Source: JBBUEO01 sp038056915
GTDB lineage: Bacteria > Patescibacteriota > UBA1384 > UBA12157 > JAENIV01
Assembly (NCBI GenBank): GCA_038056915.1
Contig: JBBUEO010000027.1
Location: 1-7,266 of the forward strand
Direction: 5' to 3'
DNA: 7,266 nucleotides
The position numbers and the translations under genes are program-made. Below are positions 1 to 6,125 of this stretch, one piece after another (position 1 is the first letter of the stretch; every line of letters begins with the position of its first letter). Below the pieces are notes generated by a model that worked only from the letters and a program-made list of their open reading frames with translations, was not told where the DNA came from and ran no database searches.

Positions 1-55
1 GAGCAACTCCCTGTTAAGGAGTGGGTTGTCCGTTCGAATCGGACCCGGGGAGCCA
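1..55 (+). tRNA. tRNA-Asn (GUU), 5' end cut off by the window
   Basis: The 3' two thirds of a tRNA are visible. Bases 1-4 are the 3' strand of the D stem. The anticodon stem is actcc (6-10) with ggagt (18-22), closing a seven-base loop with anticodon GTT at 13-15, which reads Asn codons. The variable loop is 23-27. The T arm is gtccg/cggac (28-32 and 40-44) around ttcgaat. The acceptor 3' strand is 45-51, with discriminator G52 and an encoded CCA at 53-55. The missing part is the 5' acceptor strand and most of the D arm, which lie before the window. The structure is complete from the anticodon onwards and shows no sign of decay. Confidence 0.93.
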
Positions 56-148
56 TAAACCAAGCCCTTCCTGTTATCAGAAATCCTTTCAGAATAACAT
101 GAGCGGTCTGATTTATGGCAAGCCATTTTAATTAGAGCTTGGTTTATG
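54..148. repeat. 12-bp perfect inverted repeat from the tRNA CCA end to the terminator
   Basis: The arm cataaaccaagc (54-65) is exactly complementary to gcttggtttatg (137-148). The left arm starts within the tRNA CCA and the right arm abuts the terminator stem at 149. Smaller complementary words lie inside: tgttat/ataaca (72-77 and 94-99), atcaga/tctgat (76-81 and 107-112, which competes with the first pair), and atggc-aa-gccat around 115-126. The stretch 54-186 could fold as one multibranched RNA in the tRNA trailer. Its function is unknown. It may be a processing or termination structure, or the end of an element inserted at the tRNA 3' end. Confidence 0.7.
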
Positions 149-186
149 CCCTGTACTCGAGCGATAGTGAGTAGTTCAGGGTTTTT
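149..186 (+). terminator. Probable Rho-independent terminator after tRNA-Asn
   Basis: The stem ccctg (149-153) pairs with caggg (177-181). It continues as tactc (154-158) with gagta (169-173) across a 3-nt bulge, closes a ten-base loop, and is followed at once by five T residues (182-186). It would end the tRNA transcript and isolate it from the GIY-YIG gene that starts 18 bases later. Confidence 0.6.
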
Positions 187-191
187 CAGAT

Positions 192-197
192 TACAAT
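192..197 (+). promoter_or_regulatory. Candidate -10 box (TACAAT) for a leaderless GIY-YIG transcript
   Basis: TACAAT matches the -10 consensus at 5 of 6 positions and lies seven bases before the ATG at 204. Transcription would therefore start at or next to the start codon. No Shine-Dalgarno sequence is present, which fits a leaderless message. No recognisable -35 box lies 16-18 bases upstream, because that position is inside the terminator stem, so the call is tentative. Confidence 0.3.
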
Positions 198-203
198 AAA
201 TAT

Positions 204-470
204 ATGAATAGTAAATTTTACTATGTTTATGTTTTGCAATCATTAAAAGATAATTCATTATATGTAGGTTACACTACCAACCTAAAACAACGCATTGCAA
301 GCCATAAAAAAGGTGAAAATTTTTCAACAAGATATAAGTTACCGATAAAATTAATATTCTATGAAGCTTACTTAGAAAAATCAGATGCTAAAAGAAGAGA
401 ACTTTATTTTAAAACAACTAAAGGTAAAACCACTCTAAGAACAATGCTCAAGGATTATTTAGATAGATAG
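204..470 (+). CDS. Small GIY-YIG nuclease-domain protein (YhbQ/URI type)
   Basis: This 88-residue protein is essentially a bare GIY-YIG domain. The GIY strand is degenerate (YVYVLQS, residues 7-13, with Tyr9 as the conserved Tyr). The YIG strand is YVG at 20-22. Arg30 in LKQR fits the catalytic Arg, and Glu66 in AKRRE fits the metal-binding Glu on the following helix. The family is known for metal-dependent single-site DNA cleavage. Stand-alone copies of this size are common in CPR genomes, but their role is not established. The ATG at 204 is the first start after the terminator and lacks an upstream ribosome-binding site. The gene lies directly behind a tRNA 3' end and a large inverted repeat, a setting that suggests mobility. 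It probably shares a transcript with the next gene, 13 nt away. Confidence 0.88.
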   Translation: MNSKFYYVYVLQSLKDNSLYVGYTTNLKQRIASHKKGENFSTRYKLPIKLIFYEAYLEKSDAKRRELYFKTTKGKTTLRTMLKDYLDR

Positions 471-483
471 ATTAGGAAAACTA

Positions 484-1236
484 ATGAATCAAAATAACAC
501 TCCATCGATTCAGAATCAACCGCAACAAAAAGTTTCTTTTTGGAAATCAAAAGAACCGGCGATTGTGTTTGTTAGAATTCTAATTATTATTTTTGTTGGG
601 TTCTCTCTGCTGGGTATTATTGGGGCGATGGTATTGGTGGCTTTAAATTCTACACATAAAAGTCAAACCAATTCGACTTCAAATCCGATTAAAGAGGAAC
701 AAGTGGCATCAGGAATATTCCCATTATCCAGTCAAGACTCTATTATGGAGCAAAATCAGAAAGCAGTTGAAGTTATAAAAAAATATTCTGCTAATCCCAA
801 GCTATATACTGTAGTAATAAGTGATGAGAAAGGTTCATTTCAATTCGAAAATATTCTCAATAATACCTTTACTTTTCATGATTCAAATGAAAAATTCGAT
901 ATTGTAATATCTATTGTGCCAAAGACAGGAGAATACAAAGTCACTAAAACTACGCTTAAAATGGTGGATGGCGATAATCCAATCCCTGTTGAGAAATGGC
1001 AAATTGATCTGTATCAAGCATTAGAAATTGCTAAACCAACCTTTGATACTTTCGATAAAAAATATCCGAATTCAAATAGTCAATATTTCGCTACGCTGAC
1101 TAATAAAGTTGGGCAAAACTTTATTTGGCGTTTTGTCTATCATGTTTCGGAGAACTATTACAATAAAGTCCAACAGGCACTGTCAACGCGAATCGATATC
1201 AGTGCTGAAACTGGAAAAATTCTTTTTACGAAATAA
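484..1236 (+). CDS. Membrane-anchored protein with PepSY-like C-terminal domain
   Basis: This 250-residue protein has a polar Gln/Asn-rich cytoplasmic tail (1-24), one hydrophobic helix (about 27-54) and a long extracytoplasmic part. Residues 175-248 resemble a PepSY domain: an ALEIAKPTF helix, then strands around IWRFVYHV, and a terminal IDISAETGKILF strand typical of PepSY repeats. PepSY domains are often linked to protease inhibition or to wall and membrane regulation. No enzyme motif is visible. The helix segment with GFSLLGIIG...VALNS looks like a type IV pilin helix, but it lies too far inside the protein and lacks the Glu5-type residue for pilin processing. A weak AGGA (474-477) precedes the ATG by six bases. 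The gene is probably co-transcribed with the GIY-YIG gene. The specific function is not recognised. Confidence 0.72.
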   Translation: MNQNNTPSIQNQPQQKVSFWKSKEPAIVFVRILIIIFVGFSLLGIIGAMVLVALNSTHKSQTNSTSNPIKEEQVASGIFPLSSQDSIMEQNQKAVEVIKKYSANPKLYTVVISDEKGSFQFENILNNTFTFHDSNEKFDIVISIVPKTGEYKVTKTTLKMVDGDNPIPVEKWQIDLYQALEIAKPTFDTFDKKYPNSNSQYFATLTNKVGQNFIWRFVYHVSENYYNKVQQALSTRIDISAETGKILFTK

Positions 1237-1372
1237 TATCTTTGAGGTTACAAATCGTTGTCCTTTAGGCCACTTGCAAAAACGCCATCTTCTGTTTAAC
1301 CGAGTTCCAGTATTCATAATCAGTTAATAATTTTAGAAAATCTTCAGCAACGGGGAGATCCGATCCAAGCAA

Positions 1373-2026
1373 ATGAAAAAATTCATCTTGGTCACCCTCT
1401 TTATTATCTTATTGATTGCCATTGCCGGCTTTTTTTTATATAGAAATTTTTCTCAAAAAAAATCGGCTCCAAAGTCTCCGCCTAATATTTCCCCATCCCC
1501 TGTCTTAACCACTCAAGTCTCGCCAACTTTATCAACGAATACTTTATCACCCCCAATTGCTCAATTTAAAGAAAGAATTACCAAAAAGCCTTTTGGGATT
1601 TTTATTAGTCCGCAAAATTCACCGGTAAGCCCGGAAAGATTTACCGGCTTTCATACCGGCGTTGATGTCGAATATGAAGATGTTACTACCGATGTTCCTG
1701 TTCTGGCAATCGCTGATGGGACGATTGTTTATGCCAATACTGTCAATGGCTACGGCGGGGTGGCAATTTTAAAATTTACTTATCAGAACCAAGAGTATAC
1801 CGCCCTTTACGGCCATCTCCGACCAGCAAGTCTCCCTGAAATTAATAAAAAAGTTAGCCAAGGAGAACAAATAGCAATACTTGGCACCGGCGAAAGCCCG
1901 GAAACCGACGGCGAAAGAAGACATCTTCATTTTGCCGTTACTAAAAATAACCAAGTTAACTTTCGCGGTTATGTCCAAAATCAAGGAGAACTTGCTAGCT
2001 GGCTTAATCCTTTGGAGCTCTACTAA
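1373..2026 (+). CDS. Membrane-anchored M23 family metallopeptidase (LytM/lysostaphin type)
   Basis: This 217-residue protein is a putative peptidoglycan cross-bridge endopeptidase acting outside the membrane. Residues 4-22 form an N-terminal signal anchor without a lipobox. Residues 30-62 are a Ser/Pro/Thr-rich linker, and the M23 beta-barrel domain covers about 73-214. The expected Zn ligands are present: His94 and Asp98 in HTGVD, and His186 in the RHLHF motif. The catalytic histidines His148 (YGHL) and His184 are also kept, so it should be active rather than a LytM adaptor. No alternative in-frame start exists downstream of the stop at 1334. A ggggag at 1352-1357 is 15 nt from the ATG, far for a ribosome-binding site. 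It converges on the sortase gene only 17 nt away, giving a small cell-surface pair. Confidence 0.9.
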   Translation: MKKFILVTLFIILLIAIAGFFLYRNFSQKKSAPKSPPNISPSPVLTTQVSPTLSTNTLSPPIAQFKERITKKPFGIFISPQNSPVSPERFTGFHTGVDVEYEDVTTDVPVLAIADGTIVYANTVNGYGGVAILKFTYQNQEYTALYGHLRPASLPEINKKVSQGEQIAILGTGESPETDGERRHLHFAVTKNNQVNFRGYVQNQGELASWLNPLELY

Positions 2027-2043
2027 AAACAATTAATCCAGTC

Positions 2044-2625
2044 TTATTTGGGTTTGCCGATAATAATTAGACGTTTGAGGGTGGTTCCGGGCGGGACGCA
2101 AGTCATCAAGGTCACCTGTTCTTGAGTAGTTGGCTTTAAAAATTTCACTTCGTCAGGGTCAACTACTTTTGTCTCAAAGACATAATATTTATACTCTTTT
2201 TTTTGATGCCAAATAATAATTTCGTCGTTTTCTTGGAGATTCTCTAAAGAACGAAAGATTTCTTTATAATCGCCGGGGCTCCAAGGGTAAAAGGACGAAT
2301 GACCAAAGATAAAAATATTCGAACCCTCGCCCGGCTTGGCTGTCCCTTTAAAATGAGCCACTCCATTTTCTAACGCTTTGAAATAAATCTTTTTATTTTG
2401 ACCGTCAACATCAGCGATAATCGGCGCTTGAAGATTAAGTTTGGGAATTATTAGATGAAAATCGTCATATTGGATTCCTGATTGGAGATTCTGCTCGGCT
2501 AAAACTTGTTTTGGCAGCTTGTTAGGTTCCCAAGTCCCTAAAAAACTGAATGCTAAAACAACAAGGGCAATTTTTCCCAAAACCTTTAAAATTTTCCCTG
2601 ACAAAATTAGTTGGCTCTTTTTCAT
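2044..2625 (-). CDS. Sortase family transpeptidase
   Basis: The 193-residue protein has an N-terminal membrane helix (about 14-30) and a sortase beta-barrel from about residue 52. The catalytic triad is visible: His109 in FGHSS, Cys176 in LMTC and Arg185 in the LKRLII strand. Sortases cleave a C-terminal sorting signal and join surface proteins to the envelope or to each other as pilin polymers. The class cannot be settled by eye; a short class D/E-like form is most similar. The ATG at 2625 was chosen over an in-frame ATG at 2670 because AGGAAG lies at 2630-2635 and because a strong promoter occupies 2642-2670, so the longer form would overlap its own -35. No substrate with an LPXTG-like signal is seen in the window. 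Confidence 0.9.
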   Translation of the reverse strand: MKKSQLILSGKILKVLGKIALVVLAFSFLGTWEPNKLPKQVLAEQNLQSGIQYDDFHLIIPKLNLQAPIIADVDGQNKKIYFKALENGVAHFKGTAKPGEGSNIFIFGHSSFYPWSPGDYKEIFRSLENLQENDEIIIWHQKKEYKYYVFETKVVDPDEVKFLKPTTQEQVTLMTCVPPGTTLKRLIIIGKPK

Positions 2626-2641
2626 CAAACTTCCTATCGAT

Positions 2642-2670
2642 ATTATAAATAAAAGAGATCTTAAAGACAA
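2642..2670 (-). promoter_or_regulatory. Sigma-70 promoter of the sortase gene
   Basis: On the minus strand TTGTCT (2665-2670) and a perfect TATAAT (2642-2647) are separated by 17 bases. The predicted start point near 2635 leaves a leader of about ten bases, consisting mostly of the AGGAAG ribosome-binding site. This placement fixes the sortase start codon at 2625. Confidence 0.75.
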
Positions 2671-2702
2671 TTATCTGAATTTTAATAAACTTTAACGGCA
2701 AA

Positions 2703-2725
2703 GGGAGGATCAAGTCGATCCTCCC
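2703..2725 (-). terminator. Strong hairpin at the end of the zinc-knuckle transcript, possible terminator
   Basis: A nine-base-pair perfect stem (gggaggatc with gatcctccc) closes a five-base loop. Read on the minus strand it lies about 100 bases after the stop codon of the small zinc-knuckle gene and is followed by tttgccgtt, a poor T tract. It could terminate that transcript before the sortase promoter, or act only as a stabilising 3' structure. Confidence 0.5.
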
Positions 2726-2743
2726 AGATGAGTGCAGTTCGGC

Positions 2744-2796
2744 CTGACAGGTGTTGTCAGACGCATAATGAACCCTATTCCGGATTATTCATCCGG
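2744..2796 (-). other. Two further hairpins in the 3' untranslated region of the zinc-knuckle gene
   Basis: The stem ctgaca/tgtcag (2744-2749 and 2755-2760) and the stem ccggat/atccgg (2780-2785 and 2791-2796) each have six perfect base pairs and a five-base loop. With the hairpin at 2703-2725 they form a regular row of three, spaced about 20 bases apart, in sequence clearly richer in G+C than its surroundings. This suggests a structured RNA tail or a small RNA, but no known family is recognised. Confidence 0.45.
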
Positions 2797-2825
2797 CAGC
2801 CATCTCGGTGAAGAAGAACAAGTAG

Positions 2826-3032
2826 TCAAGACCCTGCCGATCCTATTACTTCGGCTAGTCGGGGGAAACTAGAACGCGTCTTGTCGCCATCAACACGAGG
2901 AGCATCCAAGTCAGAACAGATGATAAGACGATAGACACGCTTACACAACTGGCAACGCCACCGAAGGGATCCATCTTGTTCGACAGGCTCCAAGGGCGCG
3001 TGTCCGGGACATTGATGTTCGTCCTTTGCCAT
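2826..3032 (-). CDS. Small zinc-knuckle protein, function unknown
   Basis: The protein has 68 residues starting MAKDEHQC. The spaced pairs Cys8-x2-His11 and Cys27-x2-Cys30, with Trp25 and Tyr34 around the second knuckle, look like a CHCC zinc ribbon covering residues 8-35. The rest is polar and ends in LAEVIGSAGS. The ATG at 3032 was preferred to one at 3062 because ggggg (3043-3047) lies ten bases upstream and the -10 box covers 3058-3063. Base composition is visibly higher in G+C than in neighbouring genes, so recent acquisition or special codon selection is possible. It has its own promoter with a palindromic operator candidate and a hairpin-rich 3' end. It could bind nucleic acid or act as a small regulator, but nothing in the sequence proves that. 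Confidence 0.68.
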   Translation of the reverse strand: MAKDEHQCPGHAPLEPVEQDGSLRWRCQLCKRVYRLIICSDLDAPRVDGDKTRSSFPRLAEVIGSAGS

Positions 3033-3057
3033 AATGGCGTGACCCCCTTTTGTTTCT

Positions 3058-3086
3058 ATCATAAATCAATAATTATTGATTTACAA
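3058..3086 (-). promoter_or_regulatory. Promoter of the zinc-knuckle gene
   Basis: On the minus strand TTGTAA (3081-3086) and TATGAT (3058-3063) are exactly 17 bases apart. The start point would be near 3051, giving a leader of about 20 bases that includes the ggggg ribosome-binding site. The spacer is filled by a perfect palindrome described separately. Confidence 0.65.
3062..3083. promoter_or_regulatory. 22-bp perfect palindrome between -35 and -10, candidate operator
   Basis: Each half reads taaatcaataa on its own strand, with no mismatch and no central spacer. The palindrome covers the whole -35/-10 spacer and overlaps one end of each box, which is the classical position for a dimeric repressor or a distortion-type activator. 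The binding protein is unknown. The neighbouring zinc-knuckle protein itself is one candidate. Confidence 0.6.
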
Positions 3087-3142
3087 CAAGTACAATAAAG
3101 CAATGTTTAGATGCCATACTAAAATAACTTTCGATATGAGAA

Positions 3143-4267
3143 CTATTTTAAATATTCCTGCAGTTTTTTAGTCTGCTCGTGTTTTTTAAGTCTTTGGAGG
3201 GCTTTGGCTTCAATTTGACGAATCCGTTCGCGAGTTACCCCAAATTCTTTACCGACCTCTTCTAAAGTGTGTGTCCGTCCGGGCTGGCTATCCTCCAAGC
3301 CAAAGCGCATTCTCAAAATCTTTTGTTCTCTGGGCGAAAGAATCGCTAAAGATTCCCCGATATGACCCTTCATTAACTGATAAATCGCTGATTCTTCCGG
3401 CGAAAGGGAAACTTTATCTTCAATAAAATCACCCAAACGGGAGTCTTCTTCCTCCCCTACCGGCGTCTCCAAGGAAACTGTTTCTTGAGAAATTTTCAAA
3501 ACATGCTCAACTTTTTCGATTGGCAAGCCCATTTCCGCGGCAATTTCTTCCGGCAGAGGCGTCCGGCCCAAATCCTGAACCAATTGTCTTTGGGTGCGAA
3601 TCATTTTATTGATGGTTTCCACCATATGGACCGGGATGCGGATCGTTCGCGACTGATCGGCAATTGCCCGGGTAATTGCCTGGCGAATCCACCAGGTGGC
3701 ATAAGTTGAAAATTTATAACCTCTATGCCAGTCAAATTTCTGGACCGCCCTTAAAAGTCCGGTATTTCCTTCTTGAATTAAATCCAACAAAGACAGCCCC
3801 CGACCAATATATTTTTTAGCGATCGAAACCACTAAACGCAGGTTTGCTTCCGCCAGTTTTCTTTTGGCAGTTTCATCGCCGACCTCAATTCTTTTGGCCA
3901 GTTTAATCTCGTCTTCAGTCTTCAGAAGGGCAATCCGGCCGATTTCTCTTAAATACATTCTCACCGAATCATCGGAAATATCTTTCAACTCGCTGACTTT
4001 TTGGGTCGGGGTATCTTCAATTTCTAAAAATTTCTTGCCTTCTTTAATGTCAATTCCTCTTTGGAAAAACTCATCATAAATCGCGTCTAAAAGAGATATT
4101 TTTTTCTCAGGCAAGGGAAAAACTTGCAGGATTTCCTGAAAAGTCACAAACCCGTGCTGACGGCCTTTATCGAAAAGGGCCTCAATTTCTTGGGGAAATT
4201 TAACAACAATTTCTTTGGCTTTTTTTGCTTGGGGAATTTTGGATTTGGAATTTTTTATTTTATTCAT
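3143..4267 (-). CDS. rpoD: RNA polymerase principal sigma factor (sigma-70, RpoD/SigA)
   Basis: The 374-residue protein has the group 1 sigma layout. Region 1.1 covers about 23-80, region 1.2 about 99-131 and region 2 about 140-210, with the promoter-melting and -10 helix [16 protein letters not shown]. Region 3 covers about 211-290 and region 4 about 300-365, with the -35 helix [17 protein letters not shown]. No long insert separates regions 1.2 and 2.1, as in sigma factors outside proteobacteria. It directs RNA polymerase to housekeeping promoters such as those seen at 2642 and 3058. It lies 35 nt after dnaG, the conserved primase-sigma arrangement. No Shine-Dalgarno site precedes the ATG. 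The first dozen codons ([10 protein letters not shown]) are encoded by an oligomeric repeat continuing from the intergenic gap. No other in-frame Met occurs until residue 104. Confidence 0.97.
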   Translation of the reverse strand: MNKIKNSKSKIPQAKKAKEIVVKFPQEIEALFDKGRQHGFVTFQEILQVFPLPEKKISLLDAIYDEFFQRGIDIKEGKKFLEIEDTPTQKVSELKDISDDSVRMYLREIGRIALLKTEDEIKLAKRIEVGDETAKRKLAEANLRLVVSIAKKYIGRGLSLLDLIQEGNTGLLRAVQKFDWHRGYKFSTYATWWIRQAITRAIADQSRTIRIPVHMVETINKMIRTQRQLVQDLGRTPLPEEIAAEMGLPIEKVEHVLKISQETVSLETPVGEEEDSRLGDFIEDKVSLSPEESAIYQLMKGHIGESLAILSPREQKILRMRFGLEDSQPGRTHTLEEVGKEFGVTRERIRQIEAKALQRLKKHEQTKKLQEYLK

Positions 4268-4301
4268 TTGTTTGGGATTTAGAATTTAGGATTTAGGATT
4301 T
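4231..4301. repeat. Degenerate oligomeric repeat spanning the dnaG-rpoD junction
   Basis: Words of the type gggatttagaatttaggatt recur with a period of seven to ten bases. On the minus strand they read aaatcctaaatcctaaattctaaatccc before the rpoD ATG and continue as aattccaaatccaaaattcc inside the gene. The tract fills the whole intergenic gap and the first codons of rpoD. It looks like slippage-derived or dispersed intergenic repeat sequence that was captured by the reading frame. Confidence 0.65.
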
Positions 4302-4302
4302 A

Positions 4303-6030
4303 TCAATTGAGGGCATCTTGAAATTCCTTTATTAATTTTTTTAATTTCGAATAGTCCTTTTTTTCTTCGGCTTTTTTTATTTCTTGAGCGTAAAATATTT
4401 TTAAAGCTTCTTTTTGACTGCTTTTCATATGACTTAAGGTCTGTTTTAGATCTTCTTCGAGCTTATCTTCATCAACTTTGTAAAGATATTCCACCTCTAA
4501 AATTATCAAATCAAGAAAAATCTTCTGCTGATATGATAGACTTTCTTTGAATTCTGCTAAATTAATCTTCTTTTCTTGATTATACCTCAAAAGAAGCTCT
4601 TTGTAAATTGCCTTAATTTCCGGGTCATTAAAATCTTCAAGATTGATTTTGCTGGCGACTTCTTTTATTTTTGCCGGTTGCCAAAGGAGAATCCCCAAGA
4701 GCAATCCTTCATAAGTTAAAGCAGGTTTCAATTTTGGCAAAGCCGGTTTTTTCTCTGGCGATTTTGCTTTTGCCAGATTTTCTAAGACATCAAAAATTGC
4801 CTCTTCATTAATTGAAAGTCTTTTTGCCAATAAATTGACAAAATGGGCCTGCTCAATTTTATCGGGAATAATTTTTATAATCGGTAAAATCTCCCGGGCA
4901 ATCTCTTTTTTTTCTGAAGATAAAAGCGCTTCGGTTTTTCCTTTGGCAATTCTTTTTTCAAAAGCTAAATTAAAATACCAGTCAATAATCCCAACCGCTT
5001 TGTTGACTGCCTCTGGCCATAATTTTGGATTTGAAGCAATCATTTCTCCCGGATCTTTAAAATCGCCTAACAAGACCATCTTGACATTCATCCCCAAAAC
5101 AATTGCTAGTTGGTAGGCTTTTTTGGCCGCCAGCTCGCCGGCGCTGTCGGTATCAAAGGCAAAAATAATATTTGGGGTGTAGCGGCTTAAAATTACCAGA
5201 TGTTCTTCGGTCAGAGCCGTCCCCGAAGAGGCGACGACATTTTTGACTCCTGCCTGATAGGAGGCAATCACATCCATCTGACCTTCAACCACAATAGTTG
5301 CTTTGGTTTGCTTGATTGGTCCCCGGGCTTGATGAAGATTATAGAGGGTGCGGCCTTTATGAAAAATAGTCGTTTCCGGGGTGTTGAGATATTTTGGCTC
5401 CTGGCCAGTTTCCATCGCTCGGCCAGTAAATCCGACTATATTGCCAAGATTATCAAAAATCGGAAAAATAATCCTATTAAAAAACCGATCGGGCGAACCG
5501 GCCGCCACAATCTCGTTTGGATTAAAGCCCTTTTTTAACAGTAATTGGGATAATATTTTGGCTTTGGGGGCATAGCCGAGTTGAAAATCTTTAATCGTCT
5601 CGAGGGTAATTTTCCGATTTTGCAGATATTTTAAAGCCGCTTTGCCGGCTGGATGGGAAAGCAAGATTTTTTGAAAAACCAGTGTGGAAAAATGATTAAT
5701 TTTGTAAAGCCGGACTTTATGTTCTTTGGTCTTTTCTGGTTCGGGATGTCTTGTTTTTAACTTTACGCCAGCTTTATCAGCCAGCATCCTTAAGGCCTCG
5801 CCAAACTCTAAATTTTCCATTTTCATCACAAAGGAAAAAATATCGCCGCCTTCGTTGCAGCCAAAACATTTGAAGATCTGCTTTTCCTGGGAGACCATAA
5901 AAGAGGGCGTTTTTTCTTGATGAAAAGGACACAAGGCCCGGTAATTGGCGCCGGCTTTTTTTAAAGTTAGATAGGTAGAGATAAGCTCCACGATATCTAA
6001 ACGTCTTTTAATTTCCTCAACTTCGTCCAT
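4303..6030 (-). CDS. dnaG: DNA primase DnaG
   Basis: The 575-residue primase makes RNA primers at the replication fork. Numbering from the chosen ATG, the CHC2 zinc ribbon has Cys34, His37, Cys55 and Cys58. The polymerase core includes NRIIFPIFDN and the TOPRIM domain, with Glu249 in VEGQMD and Asp293 and Asp295 in FDTDSAG. The C-terminal part (about 437-575) is helical and charged, as expected for the helicase-binding domain. Length is normal for the family. The start at 6030 was chosen because AGGAG (near 6039-6043) is well spaced and MDEVEEIKRRLDIV matches usual primase N-termini. An upstream in-frame ATG at 6069 would add 13 residues. Its ATG overlaps the stop of a 19-codon upstream ORF. 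rpoD follows 35 nt downstream. Confidence 0.96.
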   Translation of the reverse strand: MDEVEEIKRRLDIVELISTYLTLKKAGANYRALCPFHQEKTPSFMVSQEKQIFKCFGCNEGGDIFSFVMKMENLEFGEALRMLADKAGVKLKTRHPEPEKTKEHKVRLYKINHFSTLVFQKILLSHPAGKAALKYLQNRKITLETIKDFQLGYAPKAKILSQLLLKKGFNPNEIVAAGSPDRFFNRIIFPIFDNLGNIVGFTGRAMETGQEPKYLNTPETTIFHKGRTLYNLHQARGPIKQTKATIVVEGQMDVIASYQAGVKNVVASSGTALTEEHLVILSRYTPNIIFAFDTDSAGELAAKKAYQLAIVLGMNVKMVLLGDFKDPGEMIASNPKLWPEAVNKAVGIIDWYFNLAFEKRIAKGKTEALLSSEKKEIAREILPIIKIIPDKIEQAHFVNLLAKRLSINEEAIFDVLENLAKAKSPEKKPALPKLKPALTYEGLLLGILLWQPAKIKEVASKINLEDFNDPEIKAIYKELLLRYNQEKKINLAEFKESLSYQQKIFLDLIILEVEYLYKVDEDKLEEDLKQTLSHMKSSQKEALKIFYAQEIKKAEEKKDYSKLKKLIKEFQDALN

Positions 6031-6046
6031 ACTTAATTTCTCCTGC

Positions 6047-6111
6047 CCCGCATACGACGCTCCTGTCATAACAGGACGCAGTCCGTTTGACAGGAAGTCG
6101 TTGTGCTAGGG
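6047..6111. other. 65-nt near-perfect hairpin in the dnaG leader
   Basis: Reading inward on the plus strand, the paired blocks are ccc/ggg (6047-6049 with 6109-6111), gca/tgc (6050-6052 with 6104-6106), acgac/gtcgt (6054-6058 with 6097-6101), cctgtca/tgacagg (6062-6068 with 6088-6094), aac/gtt (6070-6072 with 6085-6087) and ggac/gtcc (6074-6077 with 6081-6084). Internal loops are small and the apical loop is three bases. About 25 base pairs form one rod. It is GC-rich inside an AT-rich leader and ends only a few bases before the dnaG ribosome-binding site, so it could control translation or be a palindromic mobile repeat. Confidence 0.7.
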
Positions 6112-6125
6112 TCTATTTCGTCCAT
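6066..6125 (-). other. Candidate 19-codon upstream ORF in the dnaG leader
   Basis: A short frame opens at ATG 6125, six bases after the SD-like gggа-type stretch at 6132-6134, and encodes MDEIDPSTTTSCQTDCVLL before TGA. Its stop overlaps the upstream in-frame dnaG ATG at 6069 as ATGA, the usual geometry for translational coupling. The first five residues mirror the DnaG N-terminus (MDEVE), so the frame may be only a relic of the duplicated start. Expression is not shown. Confidence 0.3.

Noticed and set aside
484..1236. Type IV pilin or pseudopilin
   Set aside because: The GFSLL segment is about 40 residues from the start, after hydrophobic residues instead of a basic leader, and the Glu5 equivalent is absent.
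1274..1320. Promoter for the M23 gene (ttgcaa at 1274, cataat at 1315)
   Set aside because: The two boxes are 35 bases apart and neither has a partner at 16-18 bases.
1109..1327. Open frame of 72 codons overlapping the end of the PepSY-like gene
   Set aside because: It is in another frame of a supported gene, resembles no protein and runs into non-coding sequence.
2626..2670. Longer sortase start at 2670
   Set aside because: It would begin inside the -35 box of the only good promoter, while 2625 has a clear AGGAAG.
4303..4305. Recoded TGA (Gly) as in Gracilibacteria
   Set aside because: dnaG and the zinc-knuckle gene both end on TGA at natural lengths and no gene contains an in-frame TGA.
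3485..5920. Several plus-strand open frames opposite rpoD and dnaG
   Set aside because: All are antisense shadows of highly conserved genes with no independent signals.
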